Below are positions 8,965-17,136 of a stretch of DNA of 64,000 nucleotides, one piece after another. The stretch lies in the NCBI GenBank assembly GCA_048296855.1, contig CP182631.1. One strand, written 5' to 3'. Below the pieces are notes generated by a model. That model worked only from the letters and a program-made list of their open reading frames with translations, ran no database searches and was not told the origin of the DNA. Made by a program: the position numbers and the translations under genes. Positions within the stretch are counted from its first letter, which is position 1, and every line of letters starts with the position of its first letter. Origin of the DNA: Pseudocolwellia sp048296855. GTDB lineage: Bacteria; Pseudomonadota; Gammaproteobacteria; Enterobacterales; Alteromonadaceae.

Positions 8965-9909
8965 TTATAAATTAAAGATTTGAATATCATCAAGGAATGG
9001 TCCACTACTTCCTATAGTACCGCCAATAACGTATACCGTATTGTCTAAAGTAGTAATGGCATTATGACGACTCGCTTTATAACCTAAATCTACTTTTTCC
9101 CATACTTTAGTTTTAAAGTCATAAACATATGTTGATGATAAATTTTCGTAATCACCAAATGTATATAATTTATCTTTAATGACAGTCACTGAATGTGCAC
9201 TCATTTTAACAGGCATTGAAGGAAGAGAAATCCACTTATTTGTCTTAGGGTTAAACTCCTCAAATACATTCAGAGCTGACTTATGATTGTATCCACCAAC
9301 CAGATATATCTTGTCATCTTTAACTACCGATCGAGTTGTTTTAGCTGTAGGCATATCTGCAGCCCTCATCCATTTATTTTGTTTAACGGAATAAACTGAC
9401 ACTAAAGCGCTAGCAACTAATTCACTTTTATTAGGGTATGCACCACCAAAAACAAAAATATTATTATTTAAGAATACAGCACTATTAATTCGAGTTGGAT
9501 AAGGTAATGGTTTAGCAAAGCTAACTTCATGAGTTATCGTATCAAATATTTCAACTCTATTTTCATATCGAAACTCTTTATTTTTCAGGCTGACACCACC
9601 AATGATATATATAGAATGTTCACCATCCCAAACAGCTGAAAAATACCGTCTAGGTATTAATTTACTTTTTAAAACCTGTATTTTATTGGTATTAGGGTTT
9701 ATTTGTTCAATACTTGAAAGAAAGCCCTTTTTATTACTACCTCCAAACACATAAATCATCTTCCCATCATTAATTGCAGCATGGGCAAAACGAGATTTAG
9801 AAAGAGATAAACCATCAGACTTTAAATCGGATGTAGTGGAACAACCTGAAAGAGCGATAAGAAAGAAAATAAAGAGGTGTGATAAATAATTTGTTTTTAA
9901 GTTAATCAT
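8965..9909 (-). CDS. Kelch-repeat beta-propeller lipoprotein
   Basis: Exported lipoprotein of 314 residues with lipobox LSGC (Cys at about residue 23). The rest consists of six Kelch-type blades marked by IYVFGGSNKK, IYIIGGVSLK, IFVFGGAYPN, IYLVGGYNHK, LYTFGDYENL and VYVIGGTIGS. Kelch propellers mediate protein or glycan binding, and some are sialate mutarotases (NanM); the short spacing to no related sugar gene gives no support for that role. Transcribed alone; function unknown. Confidence 0.8.
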   Translation of the reverse strand: MINLKTNYLSHLFIFFLIALSGCSTTSDLKSDGLSLSKSRFAHAAINDGKMIYVFGGSNKKGFLSSIEQINPNTNKIQVLKSKLIPRRYFSAVWDGEHSIYIIGGVSLKNKEFRYENRVEIFDTITHEVSFAKPLPYPTRINSAVFLNNNIFVFGGAYPNKSELVASALVSVYSVKQNKWMRAADMPTAKTTRSVVKDDKIYLVGGYNHKSALNVFEEFNPKTNKWISLPSMPVKMSAHSVTVIKDKLYTFGDYENLSSTYVYDFKTKVWEKVDLGYKASRHNAITTLDNTVYVIGGTIGSSGPFLDDIQIFNL

Positions 9910-10011
9910 ACCATTAGTCCATTAATTTACGATTATTCATTTTATAATAGCCACCATAAACAATGCAAGTCTAAAGCTTTATAAAGCTTTGATTTTTAAA
10001 TTAATAAATAT

Positions 10012-10039
10012 AAAAAAAGCACATAAACGTGCTTTTTTA
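10012..10039 (-). terminator. intrinsic terminator after metC
   Basis: AAAAGCAC/GTGCTTTT hairpin with a six-base loop; on the minus strand it follows the metC stop by 18 bp and runs into a U tract. Confidence 0.85.
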
Positions 10040-10056
10040 TTGCTTACCTTATAAGA

Positions 10057-11238
10057 TTAACCTTGCTCTAGCACCGAATTAAAGCGCTCAAAACCTTTAG
10101 TTAAATCTTCAATTAAATCGTCTACATCTTCTAAGCCAACATGAAGCCTAATTAACGGAAACTCGTATTTCCATTCTGTAGCAGTACGCATGGATTTTAC
10201 GTTTGATATCGCTAAAATCAAGCTTTCAAAACCGCCCCACGAATAGCCCATTTTAAAGTGTTCCATTCCGTCAAGTAACGCAGTAATGGCCGCTTGGCTG
10301 CCTTTGTTTAATACAAACGAAAACAAACCATTTGAACCATTAAAATCACGTTCAAAAAATTCATGACCTGGGCATGAAGGTAAAGCAGGATGCAGTACCG
10401 TTTCAACTTCTGGTCTTGTTGCTAACCAATTCGCAATCTTAAGCGCGCTCGTTTGATGCTGTTTTAGCCTAACACTTAAAGTACGGATACCACGCAATGC
10501 TAAATACAAATCGTCTGGCGAAGTGCACTGCCCCATAATGTAACTATTTTCACGTACCTGTGGCCAATACTCTTCAGTAGCGGTTGCAGTACCTAACATG
10601 ACGTCTGAATGCCCTACTATATATTTGGTAGCAGCTTGTACTGAAATATCAACACCATGATCAAATGGCTGAAAATTAACAGCTGCGCCCCATGTATTAT
10701 CAAGCATAACTATACAGCCATGCTTATGAGCCACTTCTGCTATGCCGGGTACATCTTGAATTTCCATGGTGATTGAACCTGGAGATTCTAAAAATATCAA
10801 ACTCGTGTTGTCTTGGATAAGCGCTTCGATACCTTTACCAATTAACGGGTCGTAATAAGTGGTAGTAACTCCCATTTTAGCGAGAATTTTGTCACAATAA
10901 TCGCGAGTAGGTTCGTAGGCATTATCTACCATTAAAATATGATCGCCAGTTTTAACCACCGAAATAATTGCATTAGTAATAGCTGCAGTACCTGAAGGAT
11001 ATAAAGCACAGCCAGCTCCGCCTTCAAGCTCAACCATAGCATCGCTAAATGCAAACGAGGTAGTCGTGCCTCTTCGGCCATAAAACAAGGTTTGATTTGT
11101 TCTATTTACTGCTGCAGCTTTCATTTGTTTAACAGACTCAAACACAACCGTTGATGCGCGCTGCACAGAAGGATTGACTACGCCATTTGTCCACTTTGCA
11201 GAACGCCCTGCTGTTACTACTTTTGTTTCTGTTTTCAT
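10057..11238 (-). CDS. metC: cystathionine beta-lyase
   Basis: Cytosolic PLP enzyme that cleaves cystathionine to homocysteine, pyruvate and ammonia in methionine synthesis. The 393 residues match the family length; the PLP-binding lysine is in SVQAATKYIVGHSDVMLG, with YPSGTAAI near residue 91 and the C-terminal RLHVGLEDVDDLIEDL. The tract FYGRRGTTTSFAF is typical of MetC rather than of cystathionine gamma-synthase. Tandem Met-box-like octamers lie 28 bp upstream, as expected for a MetJ-repressed gene. It is monocistronic, with its own terminator. Confidence 0.93.
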   Translation of the reverse strand: MKTETKVVTAGRSAKWTNGVVNPSVQRASTVVFESVKQMKAAAVNRTNQTLFYGRRGTTTSFAFSDAMVELEGGAGCALYPSGTAAITNAIISVVKTGDHILMVDNAYEPTRDYCDKILAKMGVTTTYYDPLIGKGIEALIQDNTSLIFLESPGSITMEIQDVPGIAEVAHKHGCIVMLDNTWGAAVNFQPFDHGVDISVQAATKYIVGHSDVMLGTATATEEYWPQVRENSYIMGQCTSPDDLYLALRGIRTLSVRLKQHQTSALKIANWLATRPEVETVLHPALPSCPGHEFFERDFNGSNGLFSFVLNKGSQAAITALLDGMEHFKMGYSWGGFESLILAISNVKSMRTATEWKYEFPLIRLHVGLEDVDDLIEDLTKGFERFNSVLEQG

Positions 11239-11265
11239 TTATGTGTTCTCGTTTTTAGATATTAT

Positions 11266-11281
11266 AGCTATCTAGCCATCT
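11266..11281. promoter_or_regulatory. candidate MetJ operator (two met boxes) upstream of metC
   Basis: AGCTATCT-AGCCATCT, two tandem octamers each related to the met box AGACGTCT; read on the other strand they are AGATGGCT-AGATAGCT with 6 and 5 matches of 8. The position just upstream of metC supports the call more than the match itself. Confidence 0.5.
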
Positions 11282-11402
11282 ATAATGTATTTATAACCTG
11301 ATTAGATTAAAGGTGCACGGAATTTTTGATAATAAGTAAGAATACTTTAAAAGTAATTAGGCTAAATCAATAGCCATATAATTTAGATATAAGCCTAATA
11401 AC

Positions 11403-12494
11403 CTACTGCCACCAACGCTCTGTAAATATAGGATTTTTCAAATCTATAATCTCACCAAACCTTGGAGTACTTAAAGTAACTTGCTTTTCTTGTGATGTTT
11501 TCAAAATTTGATTTAACGGATCATCCCAATCATGAAACGCTAAATCGAATGTACTGTTGTGAATAGGTATTAACACGTTAGCGTTAAGATCTTGATGAGC
11601 TTGTACTGTTTGAGCAGGAAACATATGAATTTTTTTCCAAAACTCATCGTAAGCGCCATTCTCCATAAAACTCACATCAAAAGGCCCATACTTATCACCT
11701 ATCATTTTAAAGCCATCAAAATAACCCGTATCACCACTAAAATAGAGTTTATATTCATCTAACAAAAATACCCAAGATCCCCACAATGTAGCATTTCTAT
11801 CCCATAAGGTTCTTCCTGAAAAATGCTGCGATGGTGTAAATGCGATAGTAAACTTACGACCTTTATTCTCTTCATTACTTGTAAACTCCACTTCTTGCCA
11901 CCAAGCGAGACTTTTAATATTGGCTTTCGAAACTCCCATGCTTATTAAGTTTTCATCAACACCTTTAGGTACATAAAAGAACGTATAATCATTAGAAAGA
12001 AATTTAATAGTGTCGTTATCTAGATGATCATAATGATTATGTGAGATGAACACTTTATCTATTTTAGGTAAGTCTTCAAGGCTAATCGCCGCAGCTTCAA
12101 AACGTTTGGGGCCTACAAAAGAAACAGGCGACGCTCGTTCGCTAAACATAGGGTCAATTAGCCAATAGCTACCGTAAACTTTCATTAAAATAGACGAATG
12201 CCCTAATTTAACGATATAAACACTTTTACTATCAAGCGCATCTAATTTTGCTCTAGTAAGGGGCTTAACATAATTATCGCTGGGCATTGGGTTGTTGCGA
12301 TCTTCAAATAACGATCGCTTAAAAATAGCTAAACCAACCAACAAGCTCGATCGATTTGCAGCATCATCTTCTACATTTTTATTACTCCCATGATTTATAT
12401 TTTTATAGACGGCATCAACAGAAGTTGAAGAGCTACAAGCAATGATAATAATAATGAATGTAAATATAGCGATGAATTTACTCAGTGTTTTCAT
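11403..12494 (-). CDS. metallo-beta-lactamase-fold lipoprotein (UlaG / NAPE-PLD-like)
   Basis: Exported hydrolase of about 363 residues. The ATG at 12494 is preferred over an upstream in-frame ATG because it begins a lipoprotein signal (MKTLSKFIAIFTFIIIIIAC, lipobox IIAC). Zinc ligands: SHNHYDHLDNDT (HxHxDH motif), SGDTGYFDG (Asp) and PIHNSTFDL (His), with LGHSSILM and WLIDPMF at the domain start. This is the arrangement of N-acyl-phosphatidylethanolamine phospholipase D-like and UlaG-like proteins. The C-terminal FTPSQHFSGRTLWDRN tract is typical of the former. Substrate unknown, perhaps a membrane lipid. Confidence 0.82.
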   Translation of the reverse strand: MKTLSKFIAIFTFIIIIIACSSSTSVDAVYKNINHGSNKNVEDDAANRSSLLVGLAIFKRSLFEDRNNPMPSDNYVKPLTRAKLDALDSKSVYIVKLGHSSILMKVYGSYWLIDPMFSERASPVSFVGPKRFEAAAISLEDLPKIDKVFISHNHYDHLDNDTIKFLSNDYTFFYVPKGVDENLISMGVSKANIKSLAWWQEVEFTSNEENKGRKFTIAFTPSQHFSGRTLWDRNATLWGSWVFLLDEYKLYFSGDTGYFDGFKMIGDKYGPFDVSFMENGAYDEFWKKIHMFPAQTVQAHQDLNANVLIPIHNSTFDLAFHDWDDPLNQILKTSQEKQVTLSTPRFGEIIDLKNPIFTERWWQ

Positions 12495-12793
12495 TGATGT
12501 TAAACCTATTATTTCAAAATTGGATTGTTTATTCGTTGAGTTTGGGTAAGTAACTCTATTGTGCATTAAAAGTTTTCTAAGGTCTGTGGCTCTTTCGAGG
12601 TTACTTTTAAAACAAGCGCAAGCCTTTGAGTTAATTTAAAGTTTAACCCTAAAAGCTCAGCAGCCACTAATAAATTTAATCTTATTAATTGTAGATTAAG
12701 AAGTTTTTACAACACTGATATTCTTATGCGTTAATAAGCATACCAGTAAGTCGCCCTGCGGATACAAATAAAAGGTGACAAACTGTGACTAAA

Positions 12794-13021
12794 TAACCTC
12801 AACTCGGGATAAGCAAAGTTACTCAACAAGCTATTTTTACGCCTAACTTAACTTCGTTGAATTGATTACTAATAGCCAGAAAGAAAAAAGTTCGCCTTGT
12901 TACACACAAAAATATCAATGTTAATGACTAATATCTTAGGAAAATAACAATACATATTAAACATTTGATAAATAAATCTTTTAATTGGTTCACTAACATT
13001 CATTAACCTAAGTTGAGGTTA
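12794..13021. mobile_element. MITE-like element, copy 1
   Basis: Non-coding element of 228 bp with terminal inverted repeats TAACCTCAACTCGGG (left) and the complement of TAACCTCAACTTAGG (right). The same element occurs at 27689-27918 in the opposite orientation, sharing AAGCAAAGTTACTCAACAAG near one end and CAAAAATATCAATGTT near the middle. Short, no ORF and terminal repeats are MITE features; the parent transposon is not in this window. Confidence 0.75.
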
Positions 13022-13040
13022 AATAAAATATTTTATGATC

Positions 13041-13067
13041 AAAAAAGCCGTCAAGAAGACGGCTTTT
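13041..13067 (-). terminator. intrinsic terminator of the second TonB receptor gene
   Basis: AAAAGCCGTC/GACGGCTTTT hairpin with a TTCT-type loop and a U run on the minus strand; it lies between the receptor stop and MITE copy 1. Confidence 0.88.
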
Positions 13068-13131
13068 CAATGACCTTCCATATCATTAACATCATAATCA
13101 ATAATATGAAATTTATAACACGCTATACTTT

Positions 13132-15975
13132 TTAGAACTTAGCTGTAATACCTACATTATAACGAGCGCCAAACTGTTCTAAACTAATCAATTGATCAGC
13201 AAAACGACCATGTTGTCTGGTTGTTTCTTCAGTAATATTTATACCTTCAACAAACACAGAAATATTATCGTTTATTTCATAACTCGCATTAAGATCCCAT
13301 TGTCCGTAAGCTTCAGTAAACGTTGGTTCAATTAGGTTTTGTGGTTGGTGCATTGCCCATAAAAAGTCATCGCGCCAGTTATAAGCTAAACGCACTTGTA
13401 AGCCATTCTTTTCATAAAAACCAATTAAGTTCGCTGAATCACTTAAACCAGGTAATGCAAAAGTACTTTCAATGTCGTAAAGATCTAATTCAACATCACC
13501 GCTAACAAAAGTTAAGTTAACAATTGCGCCAAAGCCTGATTCACCAAATAAGTGTTGTGCATTAATTTCCCAACCATTTACCTCTGCATCTTCTAAGTTA
13601 CTAGGCGTTGAAATAATAAAGTTAATTACAGGATCTTCAGCTGAAGAAAAACAGGCAGGATTACCACCAATAACTTCACTTGGACAGCCAGCTTGTGGAA
13701 TAACACTTGGATCACGTAAAGGTTGGCCATTAATATCAGGTAAAGTCCCTTCTCTGGTGCTACTTCCGATAAAGTTTTCAACATATTTTTGGAAAAAGCC
13801 GATTGATGCGTAACTACCTTCATCGTAATACCACTCTAAAGATAGATCGATATTTTTAGACTCTAATGGTACTAGGTCTGTATTTCCTACTGATGCATTG
13901 AAAGGTCCGTTTGGTCTCGCATCGTAGCTCACTGATGGGAACATTGATGATAAATCAGGGCGACTTAACGTGGTGCTATAAGAAAATCGAGCAATAACGT
14001 CTTCAGATAGATCTACGCTCAAATCAATATTAGGGAGCACTCTTGTATAATCAGACTGTTCGCTAACGGCAAATAAATCAGGTTCGGTTATCTCACCAAA
14101 ACGCCCTGCGGTATTCACGTAGTTAAAGTATTCTATTCGGCGTTGTAATGAAACCGCTTCAACATCGGTTGATTCCCAACGTAAACCAATGTTCATTTGA
14201 AAAGGTATATCGTTAAATTCATTTTCAATGTCAAAAGAGACATAAGCAGAAACAGTTTCTTCGCTAATATTATTAAATGTTGGCTCGTCTTCACCACCAT
14301 ATAAGCCTTGGCTTTTCGTTAATTCTAGTGCTTCTAATGCACTATAGTTAGAAAGTAATGGGAATAAGTTTTTATTTCCGCCAATTTCACTACCAAAACC
14401 TTCACTTGATGCAAAGTTAAGGTCGAGCGAAGAAATATCGGTTGGCACAAAGGCAACAGTTCTGCGTCTTGTAGTATCAATTTGATAATCAGTTAATGCC
14501 AAACCAAAATTAACTTTAGCTAAAGCGCCATCGTTGGTATTTAACCATTCACCATCAAATTGAAATTGTTTAATATTATTTTCAATTTCTAGGCCACGTT
14601 GTTGGTATAGGTCAAACTGTACATTTTGATCAGCAAATGCATCTTGCCCTGGTAAATCTGCAGCATCAAAGAACACATCAGGACGACCAGTAGGACTTGT
14701 ATTATAGCTAACATCTACACCACCACGATCAATAGTGCCATCACCATTGGTATCATTTACGCGTGGATTTTTTAGGTTGATAATAGTTTCAGAGTTTTGG
14801 CCATCGGGTTGTGAATGTGAAGTAGAATCATGATAATCAAATGAAAGGTTTAACGATTCACTTACATCCCATTTTAAATTTAAACCTAACGAATCATTCT
14901 CAGTTTCAATTAAATAATGAAAAGCCCAAAAATTTAGCTCGTCATCAGGTCGCATTGGATTAGTTACTGTACCATTAGCATCTGCTGAACCACCTGTATC
15001 ACCATCAAACCAGAAACTAGTACGGTTTGTACTATTAACTTCTTTAAAGCGAGAAAAAACATAATCAACACTCGCTGTTATAGCGTCATTTGGAGCAAAT
15101 TGTAAAATAAACTGACCATTTTGGCGTTCACGTTCTATATCTTGTGTATCTACATCAATTGTTAATGGTGCCCAGTGAGTACCATTAGGATTTAAGTTTC
15201 GGTCAATACCACTTGTATCAACATTAGAGCCTCGGCCTGCAACCCAACCTTGTGCACCTACTCTTTCTTTTCTGCTATCTCGCTCAGCATGAGATAATGA
15301 AACTAACACCCCAAGTTTGCCATCCATAAAAGTATTGCTGATCATTCCAGACAATTCTGGCGTAATACTATCGCCCTTGTCGACGCTAGTATCGATAACA
15401 CCTTTGGCAGAGCCTACCGCTTTAAAACCATCAAAATCGAAAGGTTTAGCCGTTTGAATATTAATAGTAGCGCCAATACCACCAGAAGATATATTAGCCT
15501 TACCCGTTTTATATACTTCAACACCTGAAACACTTTCAGCTGCAACTTCCCTAAAGTTAAAACTACGGTCTATACCATTTTCCAGTAATGTTGATGATGT
15601 TGGCATTTGTCGATTATTCAGCGTAACTAAGTTAAACGTTGGACCAAAGCCACGTACAGAAACTTGGTTACCCTCGTTATTCGCTCTGTCAATTGAAACA
15701 CCAGTAATACGCTGTAACGACTCAGCTAAGTTAGTATCAGGAAACTTACCTATATCTTCTGCGGTTATCGCATCAACCACACCACTTGCTTCTCTTTTAA
15801 TATTAGAAGAATTAATCAGTGATCCTCGAATACCTACTATTTGTATAACCTCGGTATCTTCAGCTTTATTTGTTTCTTCTGCTAATACAGGGGCTATACC
15901 ACCAATATTAAATATTGCCGTGGCTACTGCAACTGACAACGCTTTTTTTCTGTAGCTATTAGGATATCGTTTCAT
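13132..15975 (-). CDS. TonB-dependent receptor (large proteobacterial type, TIGR01782-like)
   Basis: Outer-membrane receptor of 947 residues. It has a signal peptide (cleavage near PVLAEE), a TonB box region DTEVIQIVGIRGS, a plug (about 60-185, DAITAEDIGKFPDTNLAESL and GVSIDRANNEGNQVSVRGFG), and a C-terminal barrel ending GARYNVGITAKF. The plug signature is that of the large receptor group of Alteromonadales, Xanthomonadales and Caulobacter, often induced by plant or algal oligosaccharides. It is divergent from a GntR/FCD regulator 410 bp away, which may control it. Substrate unknown. Confidence 0.92.
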   Translation of the reverse strand: MKRYPNSYRKKALSVAVATAIFNIGGIAPVLAEETNKAEDTEVIQIVGIRGSLINSSNIKREASGVVDAITAEDIGKFPDTNLAESLQRITGVSIDRANNEGNQVSVRGFGPTFNLVTLNNRQMPTSSTLLENGIDRSFNFREVAAESVSGVEVYKTGKANISSGGIGATINIQTAKPFDFDGFKAVGSAKGVIDTSVDKGDSITPELSGMISNTFMDGKLGVLVSLSHAERDSRKERVGAQGWVAGRGSNVDTSGIDRNLNPNGTHWAPLTIDVDTQDIERERQNGQFILQFAPNDAITASVDYVFSRFKEVNSTNRTSFWFDGDTGGSADANGTVTNPMRPDDELNFWAFHYLIETENDSLGLNLKWDVSESLNLSFDYHDSTSHSQPDGQNSETIINLKNPRVNDTNGDGTIDRGGVDVSYNTSPTGRPDVFFDAADLPGQDAFADQNVQFDLYQQRGLEIENNIKQFQFDGEWLNTNDGALAKVNFGLALTDYQIDTTRRRTVAFVPTDISSLDLNFASSEGFGSEIGGNKNLFPLLSNYSALEALELTKSQGLYGGEDEPTFNNISEETVSAYVSFDIENEFNDIPFQMNIGLRWESTDVEAVSLQRRIEYFNYVNTAGRFGEITEPDLFAVSEQSDYTRVLPNIDLSVDLSEDVIARFSYSTTLSRPDLSSMFPSVSYDARPNGPFNASVGNTDLVPLESKNIDLSLEWYYDEGSYASIGFFQKYVENFIGSSTREGTLPDINGQPLRDPSVIPQAGCPSEVIGGNPACFSSAEDPVINFIISTPSNLEDAEVNGWEINAQHLFGESGFGAIVNLTFVSGDVELDLYDIESTFALPGLSDSANLIGFYEKNGLQVRLAYNWRDDFLWAMHQPQNLIEPTFTEAYGQWDLNASYEINDNISVFVEGINITEETTRQHGRFADQLISLEQFGARYNVGITAKF

Positions 15976-16384
15976 TTTTCCCTCACATTAATTTCATAAT
16001 TTGTTGTTTGTTAAAGATTATTTATTTTGACTGTTTATTTTTATGTAAAAAGTACATGAGCTGCATACCATATCTAAAGCATTGAGATTAACTATAAACG
16101 CTTCTGTAACGTAATTTTCATACATGCACAGTATAAATATCACACATTAAAAAAATAAGATCAACCATAAACACCAATAAATTATGTGTAATCAATCGTA
16201 CATATAAAAACATTAACTCAAGAGGCTTAAGTACTTTATTTGTATACGATGGATAAAATAAGTTTAGTTATTAACGAGGTAGCTATTAAAAGGATAAAAA
16301 GTAAATAGATTAATGATAATTAATGTTATATGTTAAGATATGCGTTTACTTCAAATCAAACAGATGAATTTATAGTGTTTTTTT
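15976..16384. other. divergent promoter region between TonB receptor and GntR regulator
   Basis: About 410 bp of AT-rich non-coding DNA. I see no clear coding frame. TTAATGATAATTAATGTTA at 16310-16328 resembles a Fur box only loosely, and TTTGTATACG near 16239 could be half of a GntR-type operator. Neither is strong enough to call. Confidence 0.4.
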
Positions 16385-17059
16385 ATGCCTAAATTACAAC
16401 AAATTAAAGAAGAATTAATATCGCCGTTATTGGCTGAAGAAACCACAATATATGCGCGAATTTTAAATGATATTGCTAATGCGGTTTTTGTTAGTGATGA
16501 TAGGCTAGTTACTACACAATTAGCCAAACGCTATAACACCAGTATTAATCCTATTAGAGAGGCGTTGAAACAATTACAAGGTGAAGGTTTTGTCACTGTA
16601 GCTCCTAATAGCGGAGCCCGTGTAGCTAAGTTTGAATATCATACTATGCGTGATGTTTTTGAGATTTTACAGTTACTCGATCCTTATTTAATGGAGTGGT
16701 TTGTTGATGGGCACACCACTGAACAATTAAATGAACTACATGAACTAGTAAAAACAATGGAAGCTCTTACACCTGAAACTCAATATAACTACAGAGTTTT
16801 AGATACTCAGTTTCACTTATTAATGTACAGTAATCACTATAATAAAAGTGCAGTAGATTTATGGCGCAGAAAAAGGCTTATTTTACTTGCTATGCATTCA
16901 AATTTAACATTAAACTCCGCTCGTATTAGCCAAAGCATTAAAGAACATAAAGAAATGTTAGCAACAATAGCTAAAAGAGATGTTGAAGCAACCTTAACCT
17001 TGTTAAAACAACACATATCAAATAGTGGGCAATATTGGTCTCGCTTTATCCAAAAGTAG
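16385..17059 (+). CDS. GntR-family regulator, FCD subfamily
   Basis: DNA-binding regulator of 224 residues. Winged helix-turn-helix at about 20-85 (RLVTTQLAKRYNTSINPIRE, then ALKQLQGEGFVTVAPNSGAR), followed by an all-helical FCD ligand domain (about 90-215) with the metal-binding pattern DTQFHLLMY and ISQSIKEHKEMLATI. FCD regulators usually sense carboxylic or uronic acids. The neighbours are the TonB receptor on one side and the molybdenum hydroxylase and DctP-type TRAP transporter on the other, so it may control carboxylate use (inference). Confidence 0.88.
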   Translation: MPKLQQIKEELISPLLAEETTIYARILNDIANAVFVSDDRLVTTQLAKRYNTSINPIREALKQLQGEGFVTVAPNSGARVAKFEYHTMRDVFEILQLLDPYLMEWFVDGHTTEQLNELHELVKTMEALTPETQYNYRVLDTQFHLLMYSNHYNKSAVDLWRRKRLILLAMHSNLTLNSARISQSIKEHKEMLATIAKRDVEATLTLLKQHISNSGQYWSRFIQK

Positions 17060-17090
17060 TTCTAATCAAAGTTGTATAAATCAATCAATT

Positions 17091-17127
17091 AAAAAACGAA
17101 TTCAGCATCACTGAATTCGTTTTTTAA
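17091..17127. terminator. bidirectional terminator between convergent genes
   Basis: AAAAAACGAATTCAG/CTGAATTCGTTTTTT hairpin with a CATCA loop; the A tract on one side and T tract on the other serve both convergent genes. Confidence 0.9.
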
Positions 17128-17136
17128 TAATACCAC

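Noticed and set aside
8965..9909. Kelch protein as sialate mutarotase NanM
   Set aside because: It shares the propeller fold, but no sialic-acid genes are near and it has a lipoprotein signal; the name would be a guess.
16310..16328. Fur box upstream of the GntR regulator
   Set aside because: Only about 12 of 19 positions fit by eye in a very AT-rich stretch, which is near chance.
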